A DNA stretch of 28,998 bases from Bacteroidetes bacterium UBA955 (lineage in GTDB: Bacteria > Bacteroidota > Bacteroidia > NS11-12g > UBA955). Of this stretch, positions 8,210 through 17,101 are shown in pieces. The stretch lies in assembly GCA_002293105.1 (NCBI GenBank), contig DBCP01000066.1, positions 1-28,998 on the forward strand, in the 5' to 3' direction. Made by a program: the position numbers and the translations under genes. How positions within the stretch are numbered: the stretch's first letter is position 1; each line of letters begins with the position of its first letter. Below the pieces are notes generated by a model that was not told where the DNA came from, made no database searches, and saw nothing but the letters and a program-made list of their open reading frames with translations.

Positions 8210-8278
8210 CACGAAAAAGGTTGGTTGAAAATCGTTAGAATCATGGATTTGCTACAGTTTGTTGGAGTACCGCGGAGT

Positions 8279-10879
8279 TTAAAACAACGCTGGATTACTG
8301 TAAACGCGCTTGTTGAGTTTCAAATCTTGCAATAACGCACTCTTCGGTCGCAATGTAAAGAGCCACTGCTTTCCATAACCACTCGGAACCCACATGAACT
8401 CCAATTGCCAGCAGTGCAAGTTCCTAACCAACGAGAATTCACTGGCATTTAAACTGCGCTTTTTGAAATCGTAACCCGTGTTGTAGGAGATTTTCCATTC
8501 TGGCGTGATGCTGATGTCGCCGCGAAGGGTAAGGGCATTCCTGCTCAATCGCTGGGTGGCATTGATGATTTCAGCATTGTATCCCACGGCGTATGTGACG
8601 TTCAATGACCAAGGAATGGAAAAGTCAAAATAGTTCCAAGGCTGTAGTTGAATTTGCCTAAGCTCTAAATCATCCGTGGCGAGAGGATTTGTGATGCGCG
8701 CTGGCATGTCCTCCTTGGATTTCTTGCCCCCGAACATTTCTGGCGTGATGCGCGAATTCACGTTAAAATCAATGTTTCTGTACCGCAAAACCCCTTTGTT
8801 GTTTTGGTAATAAAGCGATGATAGGCGACGTCCGTTCTTGTATTCATAAGGACTGTACCCCGCGTTCAACCCAATGCGAACCTCTTTGGCCAAAACTGTA
8901 TTGAACCCAATGTTGATATCAGACCACTGAAAACTATCTGCCGATAAATCATAACTGCCATTGAGTGAAAGCTGGTCGATTAGGTTGAACTTTTCAGTTT
9001 TTTCTTTGCCCAGGCTGTCAACGCTGATCACCTTTTTGCCTTGTAAGTTGTTGCCCATCGAGAAGCCCACAGAACCCGATTTTCTTTGTCCAAATTCAGA
9101 TCCTCCGCTTTTCTCGAACAAATTGTAGTTGATGGTTTTGCTTTGTGAGTCGATGTATGAACGTACCCATCCCTTTTTAAATCCATCGATTTCTGGGCGA
9201 TAGCCCATCGCAATACTTGGGGTGATTGTATGTCGAATTGCACGCAATTTTCCGAGTTTTATGTCGGTGAATGTTCCATAAATGTTGGTGGTTAATCCCG
9301 CAGAAATATTATAAGAATTTAATCGAAAAAATCCCGATGTGTCTTTAATAATCAAAGATTTATTGACGGCGTCATAAGTTTTAGTTTGTCCTTTGAATAA
9401 CCACTTCTCTTGATAACTGGCCGATGGGGTTAAATTCAAGGCGCCTTTGAATAGCTTAATATTTGTGCTAATTGGGATTGAGTGACGAACACCGGATTGA
9501 ATGGTTGACAAAACATCCTTGTATCGATCACTGAAAATTAAGGTGTCTTTGGTACTTAAAGAATTGGTGAAATTTAAATTGTATGACAATCGAATTTGTT
9601 CATACCAAGATGTATTGTTTCCGTTCTTTTTTGCAAAAGGCGTGAGACTCGAAACACCCACGTTTACATTCGGTAATTCAAGGCGAAAATCATGCGTTTG
9701 TACGTTTTGGGTATGTCGGGCAGAAGCCGACAAATTCACCTTGTTCGCAAAGAAACTACGACCATAATTTACGCTGGATTGAAATTCGTTGCGCGACAAT
9801 GTTTGGATGTTGCGGGAGTTGCGTTTGTTGAAATCGCCTGAAACGATGTTGATATTACCGTTCAAAGTGGTGCCGGGCAAGAATTTGTTGTCGAACCCAA
9901 ATCGTGAAATAATACTAAAGTCATTGGATCTGGCGAATTCTGGATTGGCGCGATCAAGTCCGTTGCCAAAGCGACTCATGTTTACACTCAATTCGCTGTT
10001 GTATTTGTATCGCCTTAGGTAGCGAGTGGTTAATCCCACCCGAAAATCGCCATTGAAGTATAAATCTGTATTCAATTGGGCATCGGCGTTTTTTCCTAGA
10101 CCTTGGTAATAACCCAGATTGGATAAGTAAAAGCTGTTGTTTGCCCCGTTGAATCCGGGGTTTGGCATGATTAAGCCATTACTCCGTCCTTTTTGCAAAG
10201 GTGCGATGCCAAACGGCAAGGCCAGCGGCGTAGGGATATCGGCAAAAACCAAATTTGCAGCGCCGAAAAGTACTTTTTGGTTTGGGATGACCTTGATTTT
10301 ACTGGTGTTTAGGTAGAAGTGAGGGTGGGGGTCTGAGCAGGTGCTTAATTTTCCGCTTTGCCCCATGAAACTGCCATCGGGCTGCTTTACTACTTGCTTG
10401 AGTTGAATGTGTGCCTCGTCCTGTGTCAGTGTGAGGCCATAAACCTTGCCCTTCTTTGTGCCAGAATTGTAGCTAAGACTGTCCGATACATATTGATCGG
10501 CTCCGTCTTTGAAAATGGGAAGGTCTGTATATGTTCCCGCTGAATCCTGTCCGCCTCTTGCAAAAAGCAATTTATTGGATAATCCAACTTCAATATAACG
10601 TGCTTTCAATTCCATGTTATCGGTGTTGACCGCCGCCTCTTTGTATAGGTTGGCTTTGCCCGATTTCATTTGCAGTACGATGGAATCTTTGGCTTCGTAT
10701 CGTATGGGCGACTGAAAAGGTTTGGATGCGGGCGCGACTGTCTTACTGCTGTCTGTTTTTATGGACGATGAGTCAATGTCTTGTGCCTTCAAGGGACTCC
10801 ATAAGCCGCACAGGTATACAACCACCAATGTTAACAAGGGGTGTAGGGATGTTTTTTTATGAAAATTACAAGAGTCCAA
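8279..10879 (-). CDS. lptD: LPS-assembly outer-membrane protein LptD (start codon uncertain)
   Basis: About 866 residues from the TTG at 10879. A signal peptide (KKTSLHPLLTLVVVYLCG, then KAQ) precedes an OstA/LptA-like periplasmic domain (roughly YEAKDSIVLQMKSGKANLY to the VIPNQ segment, including GKLSTCSDPHPHFYLNTSKI) and a long beta-barrel. It inserts lipopolysaccharide into the outer leaflet of the outer membrane, normally with LptE. The open frame runs on to 11311 but would then overlap the divergent amidase gene, so that extension is rejected. No ATG lies between 10923 and the signal peptide; TTG 10879 gives DSCNFHKKTS. The natural start would be KKTS, where the sequence reads CAT AAA AAA ACA: one extra G after CAT would create ATG AAA AAA. 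This is either an unusual start, a sequencing error or a mutation. The divergent amidase neighbour fits Bacteroidota lptD. Confidence 0.88.
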   Translation of the reverse strand: MDSCNFHKKTSLHPLLTLVVVYLCGLWSPLKAQDIDSSSIKTDSSKTVAPASKPFQSPIRYEAKDSIVLQMKSGKANLYKEAAVNTDNMELKARYIEVGLSNKLLFARGGQDSAGTYTDLPIFKDGADQYVSDSLSYNSGTKKGKVYGLTLTQDEAHIQLKQVVKQPDGSFMGQSGKLSTCSDPHPHFYLNTSKIKVIPNQKVLFGAANLVFADIPTPLALPFGIAPLQKGRSNGLIMPNPGFNGANNSFYLSNLGYYQGLGKNADAQLNTDLYFNGDFRVGLTTRYLRRYKYNSELSVNMSRFGNGLDRANPEFARSNDFSIISRFGFDNKFLPGTTLNGNINIVSGDFNKRNSRNIQTLSRNEFQSSVNYGRSFFANKVNLSASARHTQNVQTHDFRLELPNVNVGVSSLTPFAKKNGNNTSWYEQIRLSYNLNFTNSLSTKDTLIFSDRYKDVLSTIQSGVRHSIPISTNIKLFKGALNLTPSASYQEKWLFKGQTKTYDAVNKSLIIKDTSGFFRLNSYNISAGLTTNIYGTFTDIKLGKLRAIRHTITPSIAMGYRPEIDGFKKGWVRSYIDSQSKTINYNLFEKSGGSEFGQRKSGSVGFSMGNNLQGKKVISVDSLGKEKTEKFNLIDQLSLNGSYDLSADSFQWSDINIGFNTVLAKEVRIGLNAGYSPYEYKNGRRLSSLYYQNNKGVLRYRNIDFNVNSRITPEMFGGKKSKEDMPARITNPLATDDLELRQIQLQPWNYFDFSIPWSLNVTYAVGYNAEIINATQRLSRNALTLRGDISITPEWKISYNTGYDFKKRSLNASEFSLVRNLHCWQLEFMWVPSGYGKQWLFTLRPKSALLQDLKLNKRVYSNPALF

Positions 10880-10922
10880 GAAGTTTGGCGAATTTCGGCA
10901 AAAAGTTTGCCATGATTGCCAT

Positions 10923-11783
10923 ATGACAGCAGAAAGAATGCCTTTTATCACAAAATATGTTCCTAAATACAGTCGGTGTATTTTATTTGCCTGTTTGTCG
11001 GTCATACTTATGTGGGGGTTGCCCGCTGCGAAAACGGTGCGGGTATCGACGGGTTTGCGCACTTTGGTGATTGATGCTGGGCATGGTGGGTTGGATCCGG
11101 GTTGTAACGGAAACAACGAAATATTTGAAAAGGATGTGACATTGGGTGTGGCCTTGAAATTGGGAAAGATTCTCAAAGACAGCATGCCTGGACTGAAAGT
11201 GTTATATACAAGGACAACCGACAAAACGCTAAAGTTGTGGGAGCGACCCAATTTGGCCAACGATAATCGGGCCGATTTATTTATCTCTATACATTGTAAC
11301 GCAAACAACAACCGTGCGGCGGCGGGTAGCGAGACTTATTTTATGGGGTTACACAAATCGGAAGGGAATCTGGATGTTGCGAAGCGTGAGAATGCGGCGA
11401 TAACTTATGAGGCAGACTATCGCGAAAATTCTCGGTATGGTGGATTTGATCCGGAATCGGCGGAGGGACATATTATATTCAGTTTGGTTCAGAATGCCTA
11501 CATGAAACAAAGTTTGAAATTGGCTTCTGGCATCGAAACGCATACAAATAAAATCAGTGCCATCAAGAGTAGGGGGGTAAAGCAAGCGGGGTTCTTGGTT
11601 TTGTGGCAAACATCGATGCCTAGTGTATTGGTGGAGACTGGATTCTTGACCAATCCTACGGACAGGAGTTATTTAAGAACAACGGAGGGACAGCAGAAAA
11701 TTGCTTTGGGTGTGTTTCGGGCAGTTCGGGATTACAAGCGATACATGGAAACCGTGAACGCGGGCGTATCGGGTAGTCGATAA
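10923..11783 (+). CDS. N-acetylmuramoyl-L-alanine amidase (Amidase_3, AmiC type)
   Basis: 286 residues. An N-terminal hydrophobic stretch (about 19-35, CILFACLSVILMWGLPAA) is a signal peptide or membrane anchor. The zinc amidase domain follows at once: LVIDAGHGGLDPG with zinc ligand His54, the downstream EKDVTL (Glu69), FISIHCNANN with the second His, and PSVLVETGFLTNP with the catalytic Glu. It cleaves the bond between MurNAc and the stem peptide in the periplasm, for septum splitting or wall turnover. There is no LysM, AMIN or SPOR domain. A second in-frame ATG at 10938 is an equally possible start. It is divergent from lptD with only about 43 bases between them, an arrangement familiar in Bacteroidota, but the mlaD gene that often follows directly is here displaced by the large surface-protein gene. 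Confidence 0.95.
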   Translation: MTAERMPFITKYVPKYSRCILFACLSVILMWGLPAAKTVRVSTGLRTLVIDAGHGGLDPGCNGNNEIFEKDVTLGVALKLGKILKDSMPGLKVLYTRTTDKTLKLWERPNLANDNRADLFISIHCNANNNRAAAGSETYFMGLHKSEGNLDVAKRENAAITYEADYRENSRYGGFDPESAEGHIIFSLVQNAYMKQSLKLASGIETHTNKISAIKSRGVKQAGFLVLWQTSMPSVLVETGFLTNPTDRSYLRTTEGQQKIALGVFRAVRDYKRYMETVNAGVSGSR

Positions 11784-11936
11784 TTTTCAGGCTGTTTTCA
11801 GCTCCAAGAAAGTCTTTGCCCGTCTGTGTTATGGGAAGTGACCATTTTTTTTAATTTTTTTCAATTTTTTTGGGGAATTCCTTGCAACCTTTTACAATTA
11901 TCGCGTCATTTGTGAAAATAACTTTAAAATAAATCT

Positions 11937-14900
11937 ATGAAATCAACAATTACACAACTCAAAAAGCTTGCGTTTTTGGGTGTCCTGGTGGGAGGCTTTT
12001 TCTCCGCTAGTGCACTGAAAGCGCAAACCCCATGCGCAGGAGCAAACTCCTGGGGATGTGGTGGTGCTATCCTCAACAACGGGGTGGACTTTCCGGGTGA
12101 CATTCTTGACTTGACTGTGAAGGACAAAAAGGGTAACTCTTTGGCGTCTTACAGTGGTTTGGGCTGTCAATCGACGTCTACTGCGTCAAGTTACAAAGGG
12201 GTTCTGAATTCTGGTAAAGGATTCGATTTGACCGCCAGCGAAGAAATTGCCGTGACTGTTAACGGCGGTACGTGGGCAACCCAGTCATGGGGAACTCGCG
12301 TAGGTATCTGGATTGATGCCAACCGTGACGGTCAGTTTGGTACTTCAGAGTGCTTGGTAGATCCTGCTTCGAACATCGCATCGGGTTTGACTACTTTCAA
12401 CTTGAAAATGCCTTGTTGGTCAACAACCGGCTTGAGCCACATGCGTATCCGCGGTGGTGCAACCGTTTATACGTTGAGCAGCAGCAATGGTTGTGGTACT
12501 GCCAATACTTATGGTAACATTATGGATTTGGAAATAAACTTGAAGTTGGGTGCAAGTCCAACGGCTAATTTCATTGTTCCAACTTCTACCAATTACGTAA
12601 AAACCAACGTTAAGTTCAACGCACTGAACCCAAGTAGTGGTTACAAGTACACTTGGACGTTTGACCAAGCCGTGGCGCCGCCTTATGCTGGTTATTCTAA
12701 CAATTCTGAAAAGGGTGTAGCCAAGTGGGCGTCTGCTGGTAAGTACGACGTGAAAATGTTGGTGAATTATTGCGGAATCTCGGATTCCATAACCAAACAA
12801 GTTACCATTTCGGCACCGACGGCAGCGCCTGTAGCTGATTTCGTATCTTCTACGAATGAAACAGAGATATACTATGATGTTACATTGTACGATTTGAGTA
12901 ACAACGGTGCTTATAGTTGGTCTTGGGAGTTGTTGTCACCAACTGGTTTGGATGACCAAACTTCTACTGCACAAAACCCACGTTTGACTTTGAGTGAAAC
13001 TGGATGGTACAAGGTTTGTTTGACATCTTCAAACGATATCGGACCTTCTACCCGCGTATGTAAAGATCGTTACATCGAATGTATCGCTCCAACTGAATAC
13101 TATATGGGTCCTTCAAAAGAGGGTACCTCTAAGAATGGTAAATTGTTCGACAACGGTGGACCAAATGCGAATTATGGCAACAGCCGTAAGACATCAATTG
13201 ACTACTTCAAGATTTTGCCATGTGGTGCTGAAAAAATCACTTTGTCATTTGCTCAATTGAAATTGAACGACAAAAATGACAAATTGCGTATCTACGATGC
13301 GAAAGAAGCGACTCCGAACAAATTGATCGCTACAATCACTGGCGACAATGTTTCTACTTACGATACTGCGAAGATTGTTTGTACCAGCGGTGCTGTGTAC
13401 ATCACTTTCGAATCTGACGGTGCAGGGAATGCTGCAGGTTTCATTATCAACTGGGAATCTAAGTTGAGTCCTCCAGTTAAACCAACTGCAAGATGGACAA
13501 CTGCCTACAATCCTGCCGCCAACGGTTTGACTGTTGAGTTCAAAAATGCTTCAAAAGACGTTCAAGGTTTGCCAATCTACGAATGGCAGGTTGATCAAAA
13601 CCCTGAGTCTTCAGCAACTGATTTCAATCGTGCGTTTTACACCGATGGTCAGTACGATGTTTGTTTGATTGCCTTGACTTGTACTGGTGTAGATACTTTC
13701 TGCAACACAATCACAATCAACACACCTACTGCCGCTGGTTTCTTGGATTACACCGCGAGCAACGTTCGTCCTAACTTGGGTGATGTTGTAAAAATCACTA
13801 CGAAGACTGACTATGCCAACACATTTGAGTGGAGCATCTTCCCAACCACTTTCACTTTCGAAAATGGTACCTCTAAGAATAGTCAAAACCCAGAGATTAA
13901 GTTCCAAAAGGGTGGTGCGTATACTTTCACTTTGAGCGCTTGGAACAGTGTAGGTGGTAAAGCCGCTACTGAGAAGAAGTTGATCAAGAACAAGTATGTA
14001 ATTGCTTTGGATTATTGCATTCCTTTGGTGGATCTAATGTCTGCTGACGTAGGAATCAACAACGTGACTTTGAAGAAAGGTTCTAAAGAATTGTTGAACG
14101 CTACGAGCACATCAGGTATTGATATGTTCAGCAACAACACTGAGGATTACGCTCCAGCTGAATTAACTTTCGGTGCTTCTTACGACTTATCGGTATCTCG
14201 TAACACGATTGCGAACAACGTAAACTATAAAGCATGGATCGATTTTAACATCGATGGTGACTTTAACGATGCTGGTGAAGAGATCATGAGCAGCGGTTCT
14301 ACTGCAGCTTCTAGCGTATCTGGTTCTTTCACCGTTCCAACATTGGCAAACAGCTTTGAAGGTATGACTCGTTTGCGTGTAGGTGTTTCTTACGGTGCAT
14401 TCTCTAACACACCTTGCGGTTTGAACACTGTTGGTGAGTTTGAAGACTACGCCATCAAATTGGCCAACGATAATTTGCCTCCTAGCATTACATTGGTAGG
14501 TGCTGATACAGTTCGTGTAGAAAAAGCCGGTACTAAAACCGCTTGCTACTCTGAAGTTGCTGGTCAAACATACAAAGCGTCTGATCCAACCCAAGGTGAT
14601 ATGACCAACAACGTGAAGGTTGTTTCTGACTTGGATTGTACCGTACCAGGTATTTACACCATCCAATTCGATTTGGAAGATGCATCTGGTAACAAAGCAA
14701 TCACTCGTTTCCGTACTGTAGTAGTTGCTTTGGACAAAACTGCTCCTAAGTTGACTTTGAACGGAAATGACACCATGGTATTGGAACAGTGCGATACTTA
14801 CACCGAGCCCGGTGCAGTAGCAATCGACGCTAACGATGGTAACTTAACTTCTGCTATCAAAATTGCTGGTACTGTAGAGGCTGGAAAAGTAGGTAGCTAC

Positions 14901-16016
14901 TTGTTGACTTACTCTGTAAAAGATGCACAAGCCAACGCCGTTTCAATCACTCGTTTGGTTATCGTTAAAGATACCAAAGCTCCTAGCATTTTGAAGTTGG
15001 CTAAAGCCATCGTTGATGGTACTACACTTGATGTTCAAATTGGTTCTGTATTTGTTGATGATATCTATGCCATCGATCCATGTAACGGTTCAATCTTCGT
15101 TGCTAAGAATCCTGGTTTCAACGGTCCAGTAAACACCAACGTTCGTGCTACTTACCCTGTAACTTACAACGCTGTTGACCCATCAGGTAACAAAGCGGTT
15201 GAAGATGGATTTGTAATCAACTACCGTGTGGACGACTTTATCGCTCCTGAGATTGAGTTGAACACTGGTGATACTGTAATCCATGATGTTAACAATGCAT
15301 ACTACTCACGTTCAGTAACTGTTACTGATAACTACTACGCTAAGTCTCAGATCTCTTTGACAAAGGTTGGTAAAGTAGATGCTTACACTTTGGGTACTTA
15401 TGTTGAAACTTACACTGCAACTGACGGTAGCGGAAACGTGACCACTAAGCAGCGTTTCATCAAAGTTGTTGACAGAATTGCTCCTACCATCACTGCACCT
15501 CCAGTGTCAGTATGTATCGGAACTCCTTTCTGGGCAATGTCAGGTTTGATCGTTCGTGACAACTACTACTCTGCCACTGATTTGAATCCTTTGGTTAAAG
15601 TATTGGGCCACAACGTAAACGTAATGGAAGCTGGTGTTTACTACATCAACTACTCATTGGTTGATCCTTCTGGAAACGAAGCGGTAACTGTATCTCGTCC
15701 TGTATTCGTAGCTTATCCTCCTAACTGTTTCAACACCTACATGGGTACTGAAAACGTGAAGTTGGAAGATGCGGTATCAGTTTATCCTAACCCAACTTCA
15801 GGCATCGTAACTGTAGGTTACAACTTGAGCAACACCCAACCTTTGGATGTGACAGTTGTAAATGCAATGGGTTCTGTAGTTGCTAAATTGGATAACATTC
15901 AGGGTGGATTCGGTGCAAGCCAAATCGACTTGACCAATGTAAGCGAAGGTATCTACTTTGTAAACTTGACCAACAATGGTCAAACCGTTACAAAGCGTAT
16001 CGTTGTGAAGCACTAA
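11937..16016 (+). CDS. Large T9SS-exported multidomain surface protein (GEVED, PKD, CUB, Ig-like repeats)
   Basis: 1359 residues. A Sec signal peptide (to about ALKAQ, residue 30) is followed by a GEVED-like domain (about 80-205; GIWIDANRDGQFG), two PKD-like domains (about 205-385), a CUB-like domain (about 388-508; TSIDYFKILPCGAEKITLSF, then LRIYDA), two more PKD-like domains (about 512-690), a second GEVED domain (about 692-845; KAWIDFNIDGDFNDAGEE and GEFEDYAIKL), and four DUF5011/HYR-like Ig repeats (about 847-1265; each with a VxDxSGN/DASGN-type end). The C-terminus is a type A T9SS sorting domain (VYPNPTSG at about 1281, then NVSEGIYFVNLTNNGQTVTKRIVVKH). It should be exported through T9SS and attached to the surface or released, with adhesion a likely role. 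The DxNxDG loops suggest calcium binding. It has its own strong terminator; the upstream gap is T-rich and shows no clean promoter. Confidence 0.93.
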   Translation: MKSTITQLKKLAFLGVLVGGFFSASALKAQTPCAGANSWGCGGAILNNGVDFPGDILDLTVKDKKGNSLASYSGLGCQSTSTASSYKGVLNSGKGFDLTASEEIAVTVNGGTWATQSWGTRVGIWIDANRDGQFGTSECLVDPASNIASGLTTFNLKMPCWSTTGLSHMRIRGGATVYTLSSSNGCGTANTYGNIMDLEINLKLGASPTANFIVPTSTNYVKTNVKFNALNPSSGYKYTWTFDQAVAPPYAGYSNNSEKGVAKWASAGKYDVKMLVNYCGISDSITKQVTISAPTAAPVADFVSSTNETEIYYDVTLYDLSNNGAYSWSWELLSPTGLDDQTSTAQNPRLTLSETGWYKVCLTSSNDIGPSTRVCKDRYIECIAPTEYYMGPSKEGTSKNGKLFDNGGPNANYGNSRKTSIDYFKILPCGAEKITLSFAQLKLNDKNDKLRIYDAKEATPNKLIATITGDNVSTYDTAKIVCTSGAVYITFESDGAGNAAGFIINWESKLSPPVKPTARWTTAYNPAANGLTVEFKNASKDVQGLPIYEWQVDQNPESSATDFNRAFYTDGQYDVCLIALTCTGVDTFCNTITINTPTAAGFLDYTASNVRPNLGDVVKITTKTDYANTFEWSIFPTTFTFENGTSKNSQNPEIKFQKGGAYTFTLSAWNSVGGKAATEKKLIKNKYVIALDYCIPLVDLMSADVGINNVTLKKGSKELLNATSTSGIDMFSNNTEDYAPAELTFGASYDLSVSRNTIANNVNYKAWIDFNIDGDFNDAGEEIMSSGSTAASSVSGSFTVPTLANSFEGMTRLRVGVSYGAFSNTPCGLNTVGEFEDYAIKLANDNLPPSITLVGADTVRVEKAGTKTACYSEVAGQTYKASDPTQGDMTNNVKVVSDLDCTVPGIYTIQFDLEDASGNKAITRFRTVVVALDKTAPKLTLNGNDTMVLEQCDTYTEPGAVAIDANDGNLTSAIKIAGTVEAGKVGSYLLTYSVKDAQANAVSITRLVIVKDTKAPSILKLAKAIVDGTTLDVQIGSVFVDDIYAIDPCNGSIFVAKNPGFNGPVNTNVRATYPVTYNAVDPSGNKAVEDGFVINYRVDDFIAPEIELNTGDTVIHDVNNAYYSRSVTVTDNYYAKSQISLTKVGKVDAYTLGTYVETYTATDGSGNVTTKQRFIKVVDRIAPTITAPPVSVCIGTPFWAMSGLIVRDNYYSATDLNPLVKVLGHNVNVMEAGVYYINYSLVDPSGNEAVTVSRPVFVAYPPNCFNTYMGTENVKLEDAVSVYPNPTSGIVTVGYNLSNTQPLDVTVVNAMGSVVAKLDNIQGGFGASQIDLTNVSEGIYFVNLTNNGQTVTKRIVVKH

Positions 16017-16035
16017 TTTTAAAATGATTTCATAG

Positions 16036-16070
16036 AGAAAGGCCCCGCGAAAGCGGGGCCTTTCTTTTTT
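16036..16070 (+). terminator. Rho-independent terminator of the T9SS surface-protein gene
   Basis: A perfect 13-bp stem (16036-16048 and 16053-16065, core GGCCCCGC/GCGGGGCC) closed by a GAAA tetraloop and followed by a T run. It lies 19 bases after the stop codon and separates this gene from mlaD. Confidence 0.93.
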
Positions 16071-16092
16071 TATAAGCTAGAACATTTTTACT

Positions 16093-16100
16093 TATTTTTG
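16093..16100 (+). promoter_or_regulatory. -7 element of the MCE/MlaD gene
   Basis: TATTTTTG is an exact TAnnTTTG match ending 14 bases before the GTG start at 16115, after the terminator of the preceding gene. No clear -33 TTTG at 19-21 bases upstream. Confidence 0.55.
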
Positions 16101-16114
16101 AATCAAATACTGCT

Positions 16115-17089
16115 GTGTTCAAAGGTCTTTCAAACGAATTCAAAGTAGGCGTTCTCGCCGTAGTGTCGATCTGCATCTTTTTTGTGGGTTATAATTTCAT
16201 GATGGGAAGAGATAACTTCTTTTCCCGCGGTCGCGATTTTTATGTTCGATACAACAATACACAAGGTCTTTCGGTGGGTACCAAAGTCATGTTTAACGGC
16301 TTTAAAGTGGGCATGCTGCGCTCCTTGAAGATGGATGATGATCAGATGATAGTAGCCAAATTGGAAATTACTTCCGACATGCCAATTCCCAAAGATTCTA
16401 AAATCAAATTGGAATCCGCCTTGTTGGGAGGTGTTACATTGAAGTTGATTTTGGGTACGTCAAAAGATTTGGCTGAAGATGAAGGTGAACTCGCTGCGGA
16501 ATATAGTAGCGACATTTTTAATATGATAAATAGTCGTATTGTGAATGTAACCAATAGCGCTGATTCCGTGTTGGCTACGCTCAATGATTTCTTTCATAAA
16601 GATGGTTTGAATTCAGCAATTGGCGAATTACCCGTTGTATTGCGCGAATTGACACGTACCATTGCTGAGGTGCGTGCAACCGTAGATTTGATTCAGCCCG
16701 GTTTAGCGGCTACCGCCAAAGGCATGGGTGATTTTTCAAATAATTTGCCGGAGTATGATAAACAGTTGCGAGAGGGGCTAGGCCACTTTAACCAAGTAGG
16801 TAGACAAGTAGATTCTGTTCGTGTGGATGAGTTGTTAAACAATCTCAGTGTTTCCAGCGGTAAATTGGCTTCTATGTTGAAGCGCTTGGATGCAGGTGAA
16901 GGCAGTGCTGGTAAATTGTTGAACGATGAACAGTTGTATACCGATATCGTGAAGACCAATTTGGAATTGCAAAAGGTAATGCTTGACTTGAAAAAGTATC
17001 CTGAGAAGTATATCCCAGTTCCTGGTACAAGAAATCAACGAAAGAAAGCGAAGAAGTTGAGTGCCAGAGATACCGCAGTGTGGAATTAA
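16115..17089 (+). CDS. MCE-family MlaD-like lipid-transport protein
   Basis: 324 residues, GTG start. One N-terminal membrane span (about 11-30, VGVLAVVSICIFFVGYNFMM) anchors it in the inner membrane. The MCE domain (about 38-118) shows FYVRYNNTQGLSVGTKVMFNGFKVGMLRSL and a SALLGGVTLKLILG strand region. The remainder is helical (SDSVLATLNDFF, then a long helix with LPEYDKQLREGL) and ends in a very basic tail (RNQRKKAKKL). MlaD proteins form a ring that binds phospholipid with an MlaE permease and MlaF ATPase for traffic between the membranes; no permease or ATPase gene is in the window. It is convergent with the lycopene cyclase, 12 bases apart, without a visible terminator. Confidence 0.93.
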   Translation: MFKGLSNEFKVGVLAVVSICIFFVGYNFMMGRDNFFSRGRDFYVRYNNTQGLSVGTKVMFNGFKVGMLRSLKMDDDQMIVAKLEITSDMPIPKDSKIKLESALLGGVTLKLILGTSKDLAEDEGELAAEYSSDIFNMINSRIVNVTNSADSVLATLNDFFHKDGLNSAIGELPVVLRELTRTIAEVRATVDLIQPGLAATAKGMGDFSNNLPEYDKQLREGLGHFNQVGRQVDSVRVDELLNNLSVSSGKLASMLKRLDAGEGSAGKLLNDEQLYTDIVKTNLELQKVMLDLKKYPEKYIPVPGTRNQRKKAKKLSARDTAVWN

Positions 17090-17101
17090 TAAACCGTAGT
17101 A

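Noticed and set aside
10880..11311. N-terminal extension of the lptD frame
   Set aside because: It overlaps the well-supported divergent amidase gene and has no signal peptide or family match; the true start must lie downstream.
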